A stretch of DNA of 40,224 nt. Source: Lishizhenia sp. Its GTDB lineage: Bacteria; Bacteroidota; Bacteroidia; Flavobacteriales_D; Crocinitomicaceae. Both the position numbers and the translations under genes were made by a program. The stretch is from the NCBI GenBank assembly GCA_007117355.1, contig SKGS01000229.1, forward strand, positions 1-40,224. Reading direction: 5' to 3'. Position 1 is the first letter of the stretch; the number at the start of each line of letters is the position of its first letter. Below the pieces are notes generated by a model. That model worked only from the letters and a program-made list of their open reading frames with translations. It was not told where the DNA came from and did not search any database. Shown here in pieces: positions 18,301-26,324 of the stretch.

Positions 18301-19665
18301 CTAAGAACAATTACTAAGACAGAAAAAGACGGTACGAAAAAAGAAATCGTAGTTGGTCGTTCTGCTGAATTGAAAATCTTAGATAAGAAAACAGGTTTAA
18401 TTGCCATGACTGGTAACATCCCTTACGGTGCTGAAATGTTAATTAAAAATGGTTCAGAGATTAAAAAAGGAGATGTAATCTGTAAATGGGATCCTTATAA
18501 CGCTGTGATTGTTTCTGAAGCGACTGGTATTCTTCAATTTGAAAATGTAATTGAAGGTATTACATACCGTGAAGAGGTGGATGAGCAAACAGGTTTTGCT
18601 GAAAAAGTAATTACAGAATCTAGAGATAAAAAGAAGAACCCTACTATTCACGTTGTGGATAAGAAAGGAGAAATTCTAAAGTCTTATCCAGTTCCTGTAA
18701 ATGCTCATATTTCTGTTAAAGAAGGAGAAGAAATTCAACAGGGTCAGAGCCTTGTGAAAATCCCAAGAGTTGGTGGAAAAGGTGGTGATATTACTGGTGG
18801 TCTTCCGAGAATTACCGAATTATTCGAAGCTCGTAACCCATCTAATCCTGCGGTTGTTTCTGAAATTGATGGTATTGCATCTTATGGTAAAATCAAACGT
18901 GGAAATCGTGAGATTATTATCGAAGCTAAAACCGGTGAAATTAAAAAATACCTTGTTCCTCTTTCTAAACATATTCTTGTACAAGAAAACGACTTTGTTC
19001 GTGCTGGACAACCATTGTCTGATGGAGCAATTACTCCTAAAGACATTCTGAATATTCAAGGACCAACTGCTGTTCAAGAATATTTGGTAAATGAAGTTCA
19101 GGAGGTATATCGTTTACAAGGTGTAAAAATTAACGACAAACACTTTGAAGTAATCGTTAGACAAATGATGCTTAAAGTTGAAATCGTTGACGGTGGTGAT
19201 ACTCGCTTCTTAGAGAATCAATCAGTTCACAAAGCGGACTTCATGGAGGAAAATGATAGAATTTTCGGACAAATGGTTGTTATTGATGCTGGTGATTCTT
19301 CTAACCTAAAACCGGGTCAGATTATCTCTGCGCGTAAACTTAGAGATGAAAATTCTCAGTTGAAACGTGAAGACAAAAAAGTTGTTGAAGCGCGTGAAGC
19401 TATTCCTGCAACTTCAACACCGTTGTTACAAGGTATCACGAGAGCATCGCTTCAAACTCAGTCATTTATCTCAGCTGCTTCATTCCAGGAAACAACAAAA
19501 GTACTGAACGAAGCTGCTATCTCTGGTAAGCAAGATGATCTTTTAGGATTGAAAGAAAATGTTATTGTTGGTCATTTGATTCCAGCAGGAACAGGAACAA
19601 GACATTTCCAAAAGATGATTGTCGCTTCACAACAAGTATATGACGAACTAACAGAAAAAGTTTAA
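15382..19665 (+). CDS. rpoC: RNA polymerase subunit beta prime
   Basis: The 1427-residue beta prime subunit. I take ATG 15382 as the start because [20 protein letters not shown] matches the family; a TTG three codons earlier (15373) is less likely. The first zinc site is at Cys67, Cys69, Cys82 and Cys85 (CHCG and CDRC). The catalytic magnesium loop NADFDGD is at 476-482. The second zinc site is formed around [15 protein letters not shown], and the trigger-loop region [16 protein letters not shown] follows. The C-terminal part contains the sandwich-barrel insertion and ends at TAA 19665 before an intrinsic terminator. Codon choice is as strongly biased as in the ribosomal genes. Confidence 0.98.
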   Translation: MAYRKETQTTQSSFSKITISLASPEQILEQSSGEVLKPETINYRTYKPERDGLFCERIFGPVKDYECHCGKYKRIRYKGIVCDRCGVEVTEKKVRRERMGHISLVVPVAHIWYFRSLPNKIGYLLGLPTKKLDQIIYYERYVVVQGGIAQNSEGEPLNTYDFLTEEEYLDILDTLPKENQYLEDTDPNKFIAKMGAEALYDLLQRLDLESLSYDLRHKANNETSMQRKNEALKRLQVVEAMRDSQERIENRPEWMIMKVIPVIPPELRPLVPLDGGRFATSDLNDLYRRVIIRNNRLKRLIEIKAPEVILRNEKRMLQESVDSLFDNSRKASAVKTESNRPLKSLSDSLKGKQGRFRQNLLGKRVDYSARSVIVVGPDLKLHECGLPKDMAAELYKPFIIRKMIERGIVKTVKSAKKIVDRKEPVVWDILENVLKGHPVLLNRAPTLHRLGIQAFQPKLIEGKAIRLHPLVCTAFNADFDGDQMAVHLPLGNAAILEAQILMLASHNILNPANGAPIPVPSQDMVLGLYYITKGRKTSEDRVMKGEGMTFYSPEEVNIAYNEGALDLHAHIKVKTYDLNEEGVPSLQMIETTAGRVLFNEFVPNEAGFINDVMTKKALRDIIGKVLKVSGTARTVQFLDDIKNLGYTMAFRGGLSFNLDDIIIPKEKDVLVEKAHASVSEVMENYNMGLITNNERYNQIIDIWTRTNSRLTHTLMEQLKNDNQGFNSIYMMFDSGARGSKEQIRQLSGMRGLMAKPQKSGASAQEIIENPILSNFKEGLSILEYFISTHGARKGLADTALKTADAGYLTRRLVDVAQDVVINEQDCGTLRGIVATPLKKNDEIVESLYERIVGRTSVHDVYDDNDNLLVTSGELIDEDKAQAIEDAGIEEVEIRSVLTCELKRGVCAKCYGRNLATHRQAQIGDTVGVVAAQSIGEPGTQLTLRTFHVGGTASNIADENDLKSKATGTIEIDELRTITKTEKDGTKKEIVVGRSAELKILDKKTGLIAMTGNIPYGAEMLIKNGSEIKKGDVICKWDPYNAVIVSEATGILQFENVIEGITYREEVDEQTGFAEKVITESRDKKKNPTIHVVDKKGEILKSYPVPVNAHISVKEGEEIQQGQSLVKIPRVGGKGGDITGGLPRITELFEARNPSNPAVVSEIDGIASYGKIKRGNREIIIEAKTGEIKKYLVPLSKHILVQENDFVRAGQPLSDGAITPKDILNIQGPTAVQEYLVNEVQEVYRLQGVKINDKHFEVIVRQMMLKVEIVDGGDTRFLENQSVHKADFMEENDRIFGQMVVIDAGDSSNLKPGQIISARKLRDENSQLKREDKKVVEAREAIPATSTPLLQGITRASLQTQSFISAASFQETTKVLNEAAISGKQDDLLGLKENVIVGHLIPAGTGTRHFQKMIVASQQVYDELTEKV

Positions 19666-19685
19666 CAATACTTTTATAAATTAAT

Positions 19686-19715
19686 AAGGGGTAAGCTGTC
19701 GTTTACCCCTTTTTT
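19686..19715 (+). terminator. Intrinsic terminator after rpoC
   Basis: AAGGGGTAA (19686-19694) pairs with TTACCCCTT (19703-19711) in a nine-pair stem with an 8-base loop, followed by a T run to 19715. Confidence 0.88.
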
Positions 19716-19741
19716 ATTACATTCTTTTATATCTTTACCCT

Positions 19742-20050
19742 ATGGAAAATAATAAAGACAAAAAAAACAACATTGAACTCCCTGAAAGCTTAGCTGATGG
19801 AGTTTACTCAAATCTTGCAATTATTACACATTCACCTTCAGAATTTGTATGTGACTTTGTGCAAATGATGCCAGGTATGCCAAAGGCAAAGGTGCGCTCT
19901 AGAGTGGTTATGACTCCAGAAAATGCCAAACGTTTGATGTATGCATTGCAGGATAATATTCGCAAATACGAGCAAAACCTTGGAGTTATTCAAGAAAAAG
20001 GAGGTAATGTTCCTCCGATGAATTTCGGAACACCAACCACAGAAGCTTAA
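19742..20050 (+). CDS. DUF3467 family protein
   Basis: A 102-residue protein with the DUF3467 pattern: LADGVYSNLAIITHSPSEFV, DFVQMMPGMPKAKVRSRVVM, and TPENAKRLMYALQDNIRKYE. The function of the family is unknown. The place directly after rpoC is common in Bacteroidota, from general knowledge. No signal peptide or membrane segment; probably cytoplasmic. It lies 6 bp before the DHH phosphoesterase, so the two may be co-transcribed. A -7-like TATCTTTA at 19730-19737 lies too near the ATG to be convincing. Confidence 0.88.
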   Translation: MENNKDKKNNIELPESLADGVYSNLAIITHSPSEFVCDFVQMMPGMPKAKVRSRVVMTPENAKRLMYALQDNIRKYEQNLGVIQEKGGNVPPMNFGTPTTEA

Positions 20051-20056
20051 CAAATA

Positions 20057-21082
20057 ATGTTGCCGCAAAATATATTTACCCCCAATAAGTTGCAAGGGGT
20101 TAAAGACAGGATTAATAAAGCTTCTAGCATTGTAATAGTTGCGCATAAATCCCCTGATGGTGACTCCATAGGAAGTTCGCTTGCACTTTACCACTTCATA
20201 AAAAAGTTCAATCAAAATGTAGTTATCTGCCATCCTGACCCAGCTCCAACTTTTTTTACTTGGTTAGATGGTTTCGATTCAATTCTGAATTACCAAAACA
20301 ATAAAGAGAAGGTTAAATCTGAAATACAAAAATCGGATTTAATGTTTTGTTTGGACTTTAATGCATTGAGTCGTCTAGGTGAAGATATGAGTGAAATGGT
20401 CAAAGATTCAAGCGCATTTAAGGTAATGATTGATCATCACCTTCATCCAACAGATGAGTTTGATGTAGTTTTTTCTGATACATCTTCTTGCTCCACAGCG
20501 CAATTAATATTTGAGTTTATCGAAGCTCTCGATTCTTTGGAAATGATTGATTCTAAAATTGGAGAACCAATATATTGTGGAATCATGACGGATAGTGGTT
20601 CGTTTCGTTATCCTAGTGTAACGACAAAAACACATCAAGTTATTGCTTTTTTACTGGAAAAAGGTGTTAACAACGCTAAAGTTCACGAATCTGTTTTTGA
20701 TACCAATACAATAGAAAGGTTGCGATTAAGAGGTTATGCGACGAACGAAAAGTTAACTATTGTAGATAAATATAACACAGCTGTTCTAACCTTGACTGAA
20801 GCAGAATTAGAACAATTTGGTTACCAAAATGGCGACACCGATGGATTGGTAAATGTTGGCTTGTCCATTGTAGGTGTAAATAAATCCGTATTTTTTAAAG
20901 AAAGTAATGGAATAATAAAAATATCTTTTCGTTCTAAAGGTGATGATAATCCCATTAATGAATTAGCAGCCAAGTATTTTAATGGTGGTGGTCATGCTAA
21001 TGCCGCAGGGGGTAGATGGGAAGGTGAAATGAATGAAGCTGTTGAAGAATTAAAAAGGGTCTTGCATGAATTTTGCGATTAA
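20057..21082 (+). CDS. nrnA: DHH/DHHA1 phosphoesterase, NrnA-like (nanoRNase/pAp phosphatase)
   Basis: A 341-residue enzyme of the DHH superfamily that in other bacteria degrades short RNA and 3'-phosphoadenosine 5'-phosphate. Metal ligands are visible: His30, Asp34 and Asp36 in AHKSPDGDSIGSS; Asp100; and the DHH motif at 126-128 (MIDHHLHPT). The C-terminal DHHA1 domain carries the substrate-binding GGGHANAAGG near 315-324. The 3' end overlaps the following lipoprotein gene by 17 bases, a sign of tight linkage. The NrnA role is by family; the exact substrate is not certain. Confidence 0.9.
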   Translation: MLPQNIFTPNKLQGVKDRINKASSIVIVAHKSPDGDSIGSSLALYHFIKKFNQNVVICHPDPAPTFFTWLDGFDSILNYQNNKEKVKSEIQKSDLMFCLDFNALSRLGEDMSEMVKDSSAFKVMIDHHLHPTDEFDVVFSDTSSCSTAQLIFEFIEALDSLEMIDSKIGEPIYCGIMTDSGSFRYPSVTTKTHQVIAFLLEKGVNNAKVHESVFDTNTIERLRLRGYATNEKLTIVDKYNTAVLTLTEAELEQFGYQNGDTDGLVNVGLSIVGVNKSVFFKESNGIIKISFRSKGDDNPINELAAKYFNGGGHANAAGGRWEGEMNEAVEELKRVLHEFCD

Positions 21083-21593
21083 TAGTAGTATTGGATGTAT
21101 TTTGTTTGTCCTATTTCTCGTTTCATGTGATACGAATTTAGAGCCGACTAAACCTGTGAAATGGACAAAGGAAAACTCTGCAAAACTTGGAGAAACACTT
21201 CTGTTTGAACAAGAAATAGACATAAAGCTTTATTTAAAACGTCGTCCAGATTGGAATATACAAGAAACAGGTACCGGACTACGATATTGGATTTATGAGG
21301 AGGGGCAAGGAGAAACTCCTTTAGAAGGTCAGACGGTTTCTATAGATTTGGAAGTAAGGTTACTAGATGATTCGCTTTGCTACAAATCAGAAGCAAACGA
21401 CCCATATGAGTTTGTAGTTGATAAAAGCGATATTGAATCAGGTATTCAAGAAGGAATTAAATATCTTAATAAAGGTGCAAAAGCAAAATTGATTTTCCCT
21501 AGTCATTTGGGGCATGGTTTAGTTGGAGACTTAGATAAAATACCTCCTTTACAAGCCTTAGTAGTAGATATTCATTTAAAAGATATAAGATAA
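21066..21593 (+). CDS. FKBP-like lipoprotein, GldI-type, degenerate active site
   Basis: A 175-residue protein with a lipoprotein signal ending at Cys21 (VLFLVSC). A single FKBP-type peptidyl-prolyl isomerase fold is suggested by GLRYWIYEEGQGETPLEGQT, the SGIQEGIKYLNKGAKAKLIF pattern and the closing PPLQALVVDIHLKDI. Several aromatic residues that usually line the FKBP pocket seem to be missing or replaced, so enzyme activity is doubtful. GldI of Flavobacterium johnsoniae, needed for gliding, is a lipoprotein of this kind, but orthology is not shown. It overlaps nrnA by 17 bases, and its stop overlaps the next start (TAATG). Confidence 0.75.
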   Translation: MNFAINSSIGCILFVLFLVSCDTNLEPTKPVKWTKENSAKLGETLLFEQEIDIKLYLKRRPDWNIQETGTGLRYWIYEEGQGETPLEGQTVSIDLEVRLLDDSLCYKSEANDPYEFVVDKSDIESGIQEGIKYLNKGAKAKLIFPSHLGHGLVGDLDKIPPLQALVVDIHLKDIR

Positions 21594-22456
21594 TGTATAG
21601 GTTACTTTTTCTAAGCTTTGTTCTTTTCTTATTTTCCTGTGAGGTTGAAGGGGTGAAGAAACAATCGTTAAATGATGACAATTTAGAATTGGAAAATGAA
21701 TTGGAAAGTCGAACGGATAAGGAAGAGATGGATAACTCTTCACTACAACAACTAAAAGATGATTTTTTAGCATTAGACAATGGTATTACCATCACTTGGA
21801 AAAAAAAAGGGGAAGGTTCAAAAATAAAGCAAAATGACATGGTTTTAATTGATTATGTTAGCGCTTTAGAAGATGGAAAAATATACGATGGTAATCATTT
21901 AATAAAAAAGAAAGCTATTCCATTTTTTGTAGGATGGAATTTACAAACACCGGGTTGGGATATTGCGTTGAAGGAGTTACGAGTTGGCGACGACGTCGAA
22001 ATTTTTATCCCTTCTGAATTGGATAGGGGAGAAAAGGGAATTCCTGGAGTGGTTCCACCCAATTCAAACTCCATAGTATCTTTGAAAGTGTTAGAAATGC
22101 TTGAACCTAATGAAAATGTCGATGGTATAAAGATTTGGAGAGTAGAGGAGAAGAAAAATATTACAGAACGCATCGACTTTGAGGATGAAGTCATGATTCA
22201 TTATTGGGCAAGCAGTGCTTCAAAAGCTCGTTATGATAATAGCTACAAGAGAGGCGAACCCTTTAGGCTTGTAATGGGAGATGGAAATATTGTGCCAGGT
22301 CTTTATAAAGCTCTTCATTTTGCAAAAGAAGGAGATAAACTAATGATTTATATTCCCGCCGAACAAGCATACGGAGAAAAAGGATTTCAAGACTTGGTTA
22401 AACCAAATGAAGATTTATTTTATGATGTGCTTGTTTATGAAGTGAATAAGAATTAA
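21593..22456 (+). CDS. Lipoprotein with two FKBP-type peptidyl-prolyl isomerase domains
   Basis: A 287-residue protein with a lipoprotein signal ending at Cys16 (FLFSC). A charged, Glu/Asp-rich linker (17-55) is followed by FKBP domain 1 (about 57-158: DMVLIDYVSALEDGKIYDG, then GWDIALKELRVGDDVEIFIP and GIPGVVPPNS) and FKBP domain 2 (about 175-285: DEVMIHYWAS, VPGLYKALHFAKEGDKLMIY, IPAEQAYGEKGF). It likely helps fold exported or outer-membrane proteins in the periplasm. It starts within the stop of the previous FKBP gene. The pair may have arisen by duplication and fusion; this is inference. Confidence 0.85.
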   Translation: MYRLLFLSFVLFLFSCEVEGVKKQSLNDDNLELENELESRTDKEEMDNSSLQQLKDDFLALDNGITITWKKKGEGSKIKQNDMVLIDYVSALEDGKIYDGNHLIKKKAIPFFVGWNLQTPGWDIALKELRVGDDVEIFIPSELDRGEKGIPGVVPPNSNSIVSLKVLEMLEPNENVDGIKIWRVEEKKNITERIDFEDEVMIHYWASSASKARYDNSYKRGEPFRLVMGDGNIVPGLYKALHFAKEGDKLMIYIPAEQAYGEKGFQDLVKPNEDLFYDVLVYEVNKN

Positions 22457-22525
22457 AAACCCTAGGACATTATAATTTTTCTTAAAAGTACCTTCTCTTA
22501 GTAGAAATTAGCAGACTTAAAACAT

Positions 22526-22533
22526 TATATTTG
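22526..22533 (+). promoter_or_regulatory. Probable -7 box of the tRNA-Pro promoter
   Basis: TATATTTG, a full match to TAnnTTTG, 13 bases before the tRNA 5' end. No TTTG is found 19 bases upstream, so only half of the promoter is recognised. Confidence 0.5.
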
Positions 22534-22546
22534 CCAAGCAAAAATT

Positions 22547-22621
22547 CGGGATGTAGCTTAGTCCGGTTAAAGTGCGCGTCTGGGGGGCGCGAGATCGGAG
22601 GTTCGAATCCTCTCATCCCGA
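22547..22621 (+). tRNA. tRNA-Pro (anticodon GGG)
   Basis: Acceptor stem CGGGATG pairs with CATCCCG, discriminator A; the anticodon stem CGCGT/GCGCG encloses CTGGGGG, which reads GGG; T arm GGTTCGAATCC. It is 75 bases. Its last 16 bases and 15 bases beyond are repeated exactly at 22708. Confidence 0.93.
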
Positions 22622-22636
22622 CAATTTTTTGAAAAA
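22606..22636 (+). repeat. 31-bp direct repeat, copy 1, over the tRNA-Pro 3' end
   Basis: This stretch begins AATCCTCTCATCCCG in the T arm and acceptor of tRNA-Pro and runs into ACAATTTTTTGAAAAA. It is identical to 22708-22738, offset 102 bp. The form resembles the att duplication left by tRNA-targeted integration. Confidence 0.85.
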
Positions 22637-22707
22637 AAAATGTTCAGGGATAGGATGAGAACCTCGGTTCGACCCGACCGCAGGGAGAGCATGTAGCGTA
22701 GCGGAAT
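22637..22707. other. 71-bp GC-richer insert between the tRNA-Pro repeats
   Basis: It contains GGATGAGA, the reverse complement of the TCTCATCC in both repeat copies, so it can fold back on either copy, and GGTTCGACCCG, which looks like a tRNA T arm. No open reading frame. It may be a tiny tRNA-derived or remnant mobile sequence. Confidence 0.5.
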
Positions 22708-22738
22708 AATCCTCTCATCCCGACAATTTTTTGAAAAA
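22708..22738 (+). repeat. 31-bp direct repeat, copy 2
   Basis: Exact copy of 22606-22636. It carries the tRNA-Pro 3' end without the rest of the gene. The M23 peptidase reading frame is open through its end, but the real start is further downstream. Confidence 0.85.
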
Positions 22739-22841
22739 CTTGACTTTTGATGTTCAAGAAACGATAATAACTCATCGGTTTATAGCCATGGTTTTTAGAA
22801 ACAGCTATTCGGTAAATAGCAAAATATTCAGTAAAATAAAA

Positions 22842-23774
22842 ATGAGTAAACTCAGGATTCTGTTTGTTTTTTTCTTAGTTCAAAACATATCTTTTTCTCA
22901 GGAAGTTTTAGACACACTTCATACCGAACAAGGTACTATGATTATTTATACAAATAGAACTTGGGAATATATTGAAGATAGAGATTTCTCAGGCGTATTA
23001 AATCCATTTTTACAGGCATACTTTCAAGAAGACTCAACGCTTAATTTTGATTTACCTTGGAACATGGACGAATGTTATCCTTCAAAAAGGTCAAACGATT
23101 TAACCAAGCTTAAGGATACCATTTGGCTCTGTGCAATTGATGAAGGGCATAATGAATTTGTAATACCACACCCTGGTCGTGTAACTTCAAGGTACGGATG
23201 GAGGAAAGGGCGATACCATAATGGTATTGATATTTCCTTAAAGACTAGTGATACTGTTGTTTCTGCCTTTTCAGGAAAAGTAAGGTATGCAAGGTATAAT
23301 GAAGGTGGTTTTGGAAACTTAGTGGTCATCAGACATTACAATGGATTAGAAACTTTTTATGCCCATTTAAGTAAGCACTTGGTAGTTCCAAATCAAGAGG
23401 TGAAAGCGGGAGAGCCGATAGGTTTGGGAGGAAACTCTGGTAGGTCAAGAGGTTCACATTTGCATTTTGAAACACGTTTTTATGATGCGCCCATGGATCC
23501 AGAAGTTATTATTGATTTTGAAAACCAAACGTTGAGAAGTGAAAATTTGTTTATCCATCGTGGATTATTTTACCCTGGAACCACCGCAGCTCAATCATTG
23601 AATATTGCAGCTTCAAGCGGTGCAGCAGTTGCTCAATACCACAAAGTAAAAAGTGGTGATACATTAGGTCATATAGCCAAAAAATACGGAACGACAGTCA
23701 GTAATATTTGTCGATTAAATAATATCCGTCCTACAACAACTTTAAAAATTGGGCGAACACTTAGGGTTAAATAG
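22842..23774 (+). CDS. Secreted M23 (LytM-type) metallopeptidase with C-terminal LysM
   Basis: A 310-residue protein. ATG 22842 is chosen because it begins a clean signal peptide (MSKLRILFVFFLVQNISFSQ); the frame is open further upstream to a TTG at 22731 inside the tRNA-Pro repeat, which I reject. The M23 zinc site is complete: His126 and Asp130 in HNGIDIS, His206 and His208 in HLHFE. A LysM domain fills about residues 265-310 (KVKSGDTLGHIAKKYG ... LNNI ... LKIGRTLRV). It is probably a peptidoglycan endopeptidase acting in the periplasm on cell separation or wall turnover. The gene converges on the OmpA gene with a 7-bp gap. Confidence 0.92.
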   Translation: MSKLRILFVFFLVQNISFSQEVLDTLHTEQGTMIIYTNRTWEYIEDRDFSGVLNPFLQAYFQEDSTLNFDLPWNMDECYPSKRSNDLTKLKDTIWLCAIDEGHNEFVIPHPGRVTSRYGWRKGRYHNGIDISLKTSDTVVSAFSGKVRYARYNEGGFGNLVVIRHYNGLETFYAHLSKHLVVPNQEVKAGEPIGLGGNSGRSRGSHLHFETRFYDAPMDPEVIIDFENQTLRSENLFIHRGLFYPGTTAAQSLNIAASSGAAVAQYHKVKSGDTLGHIAKKYGTTVSNICRLNNIRPTTTLKIGRTLRVK

Positions 23775-23781
23775 TAGGTTA

Positions 23782-25293
23782 TTAACTTCCACTTTTTTCC
23801 TCTAAGTCATTTTTTTGATAAACTTTCAGTACTGTTCTCCTATTTATTCTGTGCTGTTCTTCCGTGCAATTATTTCCACAATCAATTTTTGGTTCTAATT
23901 TCCCTTTGAAAGCACCTGTTATGCGTGTTTCAGATATTCCATTTTGCTTAAAAAACGCTTTAGTGCTGAGCATTCTTCGTTGTGAAAGTTGTTCATTATA
24001 CCAAATACTTGCTCGAATATCACAATGCGATTCAACGAATATGTGTAGCTCTTCATTCTCTGATAATATTGGTAAAAGTTCCTCTAACGTAGCAATATTT
24101 TCTGCATTTAGTTTATCGGAATCTAAATCAAAATAAATTAGTTCTTCAAAGGGCTCAAATGCGATATCAACAATTTCAGGAACCGTAATTTCTACCAAAA
24201 TTTCTTCGTATGCTACTCTGCCAAGTTTATCGGTCACTTCGATGCTGTAAACCCCTGATTCGGTAACCGTAATTGTTGGTTTTTCTTCATTATTTCCCCA
24301 TTTATAGGTGTAAGGACCAACTCCCGATAGAACCTCAACGGATAATTCGTAGGCTTCCTCAGGGGTTGAAGAAATTAATTTGCTCTTACTTCCAATTTCT
24401 AGAGCCGGAGGAGGTAAAATGGAAGCAGTATAAATTGAGGTTCTCTCATCCTCTCTATTGGAAGTCCAAAATACTTTATCTTTATTAAAACTTAGAAAGG
24501 CATCAAATTTAGGCGAGTTGAGTTCCGAATTTAATGCTACGGGCGCAGACCAATTCGTCCAATCTCCATGTTGTCTTACACTGTAAAATAAATCTGACTT
24601 GCCTTCTGCATGATGTCCATTACTTGCAAAGAACAAGGTATCCAAGTTGGAAGATAAAAACGGACCTATTTCAAAACCTTTACTGTTTATCGTATTCCCT
24701 AAATGTAATGGTTCAGACCATTTGCCGTTAGCGTACAAGGAGATATATAAGTCCTCTTCGCCTAAACTATTTTCTCCATGATAAGAGATAATGATGTGTT
24801 TTTCACTTTCTGAAATGTAAAACCCATAAAAATCGCCTGAAATCGATAAGTTTGGAATGTCTATTCCTGTTGGTTTTCCCCATTTACCATTACTTCCAAG
24901 TTCGGAAACTGCAAGTCCTTTTTTTGCGTTTTTTCCTTTTTCATAAGCGTTTAGCACGTATAGTCTTTTTCCATCTGTACTGATTCCTACAACTGCATTA
25001 TTTAATTTGTTATTCAGTTTTTTTAAGGGTTGAGCAACGGAGTAGGAGCCATCTTCCTGCCTTTCACAATACCAAATGTCTTGGTCATAAAACCCGCCTT
25101 TGTTGCGTTTGTCAAAAGTACGTGTAAAAAATAATGAGGTGCTGTCCTTAGCGAAAATTAAGTTGCTTTCTTCTGCATCAGTATTCACCGTACTTGAAAA
25201 TTTTTGAACTTCCCCTAAATCCCATTCTTGACAAGTGGAATAAAAGAATGAGGCAAAAAGGATAGTTGTTAAAAAAACAATGTTTCGTATCAT
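23782..25293 (-). CDS. OmpA-family protein with PD40-like repeats and an SprB-like domain
   Basis: A 503-residue protein with a signal peptide (about 1-21). Residues about 35-300 form PD40/WD40-like beta-propeller repeats (NLIFAKDSTSLFFTR, GFYDQDIWYC, DTLFFASNGHHAEGKSDLFY). Residues about 312-365 resemble an SprB repeat (GVGPYTYKW ... ESGVYSIEVTD). The OmpA peptidoglycan-binding domain is at about 381-490, with IYFDLDSDKLN, ESHCDIRAS and NEQLSQRR; the Asp and Arg that hold diaminopimelate are present. It is the last gene of the T9SS cassette, 24 bp after the PorP/SprF gene. It resembles PorE-type proteins that tie T9SS machinery to the cell wall, though no TPR part is seen. Confidence 0.85.
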   Translation of the reverse strand: MIRNIVFLTTILFASFFYSTCQEWDLGEVQKFSSTVNTDAEESNLIFAKDSTSLFFTRTFDKRNKGGFYDQDIWYCERQEDGSYSVAQPLKKLNNKLNNAVVGISTDGKRLYVLNAYEKGKNAKKGLAVSELGSNGKWGKPTGIDIPNLSISGDFYGFYISESEKHIIISYHGENSLGEEDLYISLYANGKWSEPLHLGNTINSKGFEIGPFLSSNLDTLFFASNGHHAEGKSDLFYSVRQHGDWTNWSAPVALNSELNSPKFDAFLSFNKDKVFWTSNREDERTSIYTASILPPPALEIGSKSKLISSTPEEAYELSVEVLSGVGPYTYKWGNNEEKPTITVTESGVYSIEVTDKLGRVAYEEILVEITVPEIVDIAFEPFEELIYFDLDSDKLNAENIATLEELLPILSENEELHIFVESHCDIRASIWYNEQLSQRRMLSTKAFFKQNGISETRITGAFKGKLEPKIDCGNNCTEEQHRINRRTVLKVYQKNDLEEKSGS

Positions 25294-25317
25294 AGATCTG
25301 TATTAATAGTAAGTTAT

Positions 25318-26316
25318 TTATCTCAGCATAAAACCAAGAACCAATTCATGACCACCTGCTGCGAAATGATTTATTCGACTTGTGACATAATCAAAAGAAT
25401 AACCCAATTTAAAACGTTGGTTTATATTTCCTCCTGCCATAATGGAGAAAGACTCAGTATGTCTATAACCCAATCCAAACCAAAGCCATTCTTTATATTC
25501 TGTTTGAATATTTAGTTGACCAATAGCAACCGAAGGCGACATCAGTTTTAGCGAAATAGCTGGCATAAGTGTAAAATCATTATTCAATGGAAGGATAACA
25601 CCACCTGAAACATCAAAATGTCTCACGGGGTTAAAATCCGTTATTCCACTACCGAAAGAAACAAAGTCTTGCGTTAGTTGGTAACCACTGAAACCAACAA
25701 AAAATCGTTGAGAATATAAAAACAGTCCAGAGCCTATATCTATAAATGTCCGGTTGAAACCATTTGCTATGAAATTATCATAAGTTATATCGGCAGGTCC
25801 TCCCACTAACGAAGAAAGAACCTGAGCCTTTTCACGCAGGAATGAATGATTGCGAATCCCACCTCTAATTCCTAAGGATAGATTGATTTCTTGACTCATT
25901 GGAACATGAACTGCATACGTACCAGCTATGGATAACTGTCTAAATGCCCCATATTCATCCGCTAATACTTGTCCACCTAATGCATGTTTTAACCTGCCTG
26001 TTCCTACTTTTGGATTTTTGATAGGCCCAGACGATACGCGAAGGGCAGGGTTGTAATATTCTTTATTTTTCCCAAGGGTTGTTGTTCCGTTGAAATATAA
26101 AGTTCTAGGCGCTACATTACCTTGGTTATCGTTGCGTATTCCTAACCACTGATAGCGTGTTCCAACTGTTATGTCAACAAAATCATAAGCCCCAGTAGCG
26201 CCGGGATTAAATAGCGATTGATTGCGATGAAATTGACTGAATTGCGGTAATTGTTGTGCATCAAGCGTAACAATGCACAATAAAACCAGACCAAATGTTA
26301 ATAGTAATTTATTCAT
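25318..26316 (-). CDS. Type IX secretion system PorP/SprF-family outer membrane protein
   Basis: A 332-residue beta-barrel type protein with signal peptide (1-21, ending LDAQ). The PorP/SprF pattern begins LPQFSQFHRNQSLFNPGATG and goes on with alternating strands such as FFVGFSGYQLTQDF and FKLGYSFDYVTS. SprF-type proteins are needed for export or surface anchoring of a partner CHU_C-containing protein encoded next door, as sprB-sprF in Flavobacterium johnsoniae. Here the partner is the 1357-residue gene that ends 8 bp upstream. The call is firm for the family; the dedicated partnership is inferred from position. Confidence 0.92.
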   Translation of the reverse strand: MNKLLLTFGLVLLCIVTLDAQQLPQFSQFHRNQSLFNPGATGAYDFVDITVGTRYQWLGIRNDNQGNVAPRTLYFNGTTTLGKNKEYYNPALRVSSGPIKNPKVGTGRLKHALGGQVLADEYGAFRQLSIAGTYAVHVPMSQEINLSLGIRGGIRNHSFLREKAQVLSSLVGGPADITYDNFIANGFNRTFIDIGSGLFLYSQRFFVGFSGYQLTQDFVSFGSGITDFNPVRHFDVSGGVILPLNNDFTLMPAISLKLMSPSVAIGQLNIQTEYKEWLWFGLGYRHTESFSIMAGGNINQRFKLGYSFDYVTSRINHFAAGGHELVLGFMLR

Positions 26317-26324
26317 AGTGCTAC

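Noticed and set aside
22606-22738. Integrated prophage or genomic island at tRNA-Pro
   Set aside because: The repeats are only 102 bp apart, no integrase is adjacent, and the tyrosine recombinase at 5340 is a housekeeping Xer far away.
22731-22841. N-terminal extension of the M23 peptidase through the tRNA-Pro repeat
   Set aside because: It would start at TTG inside the repeat copy and bury the signal peptide that begins at ATG 22842.
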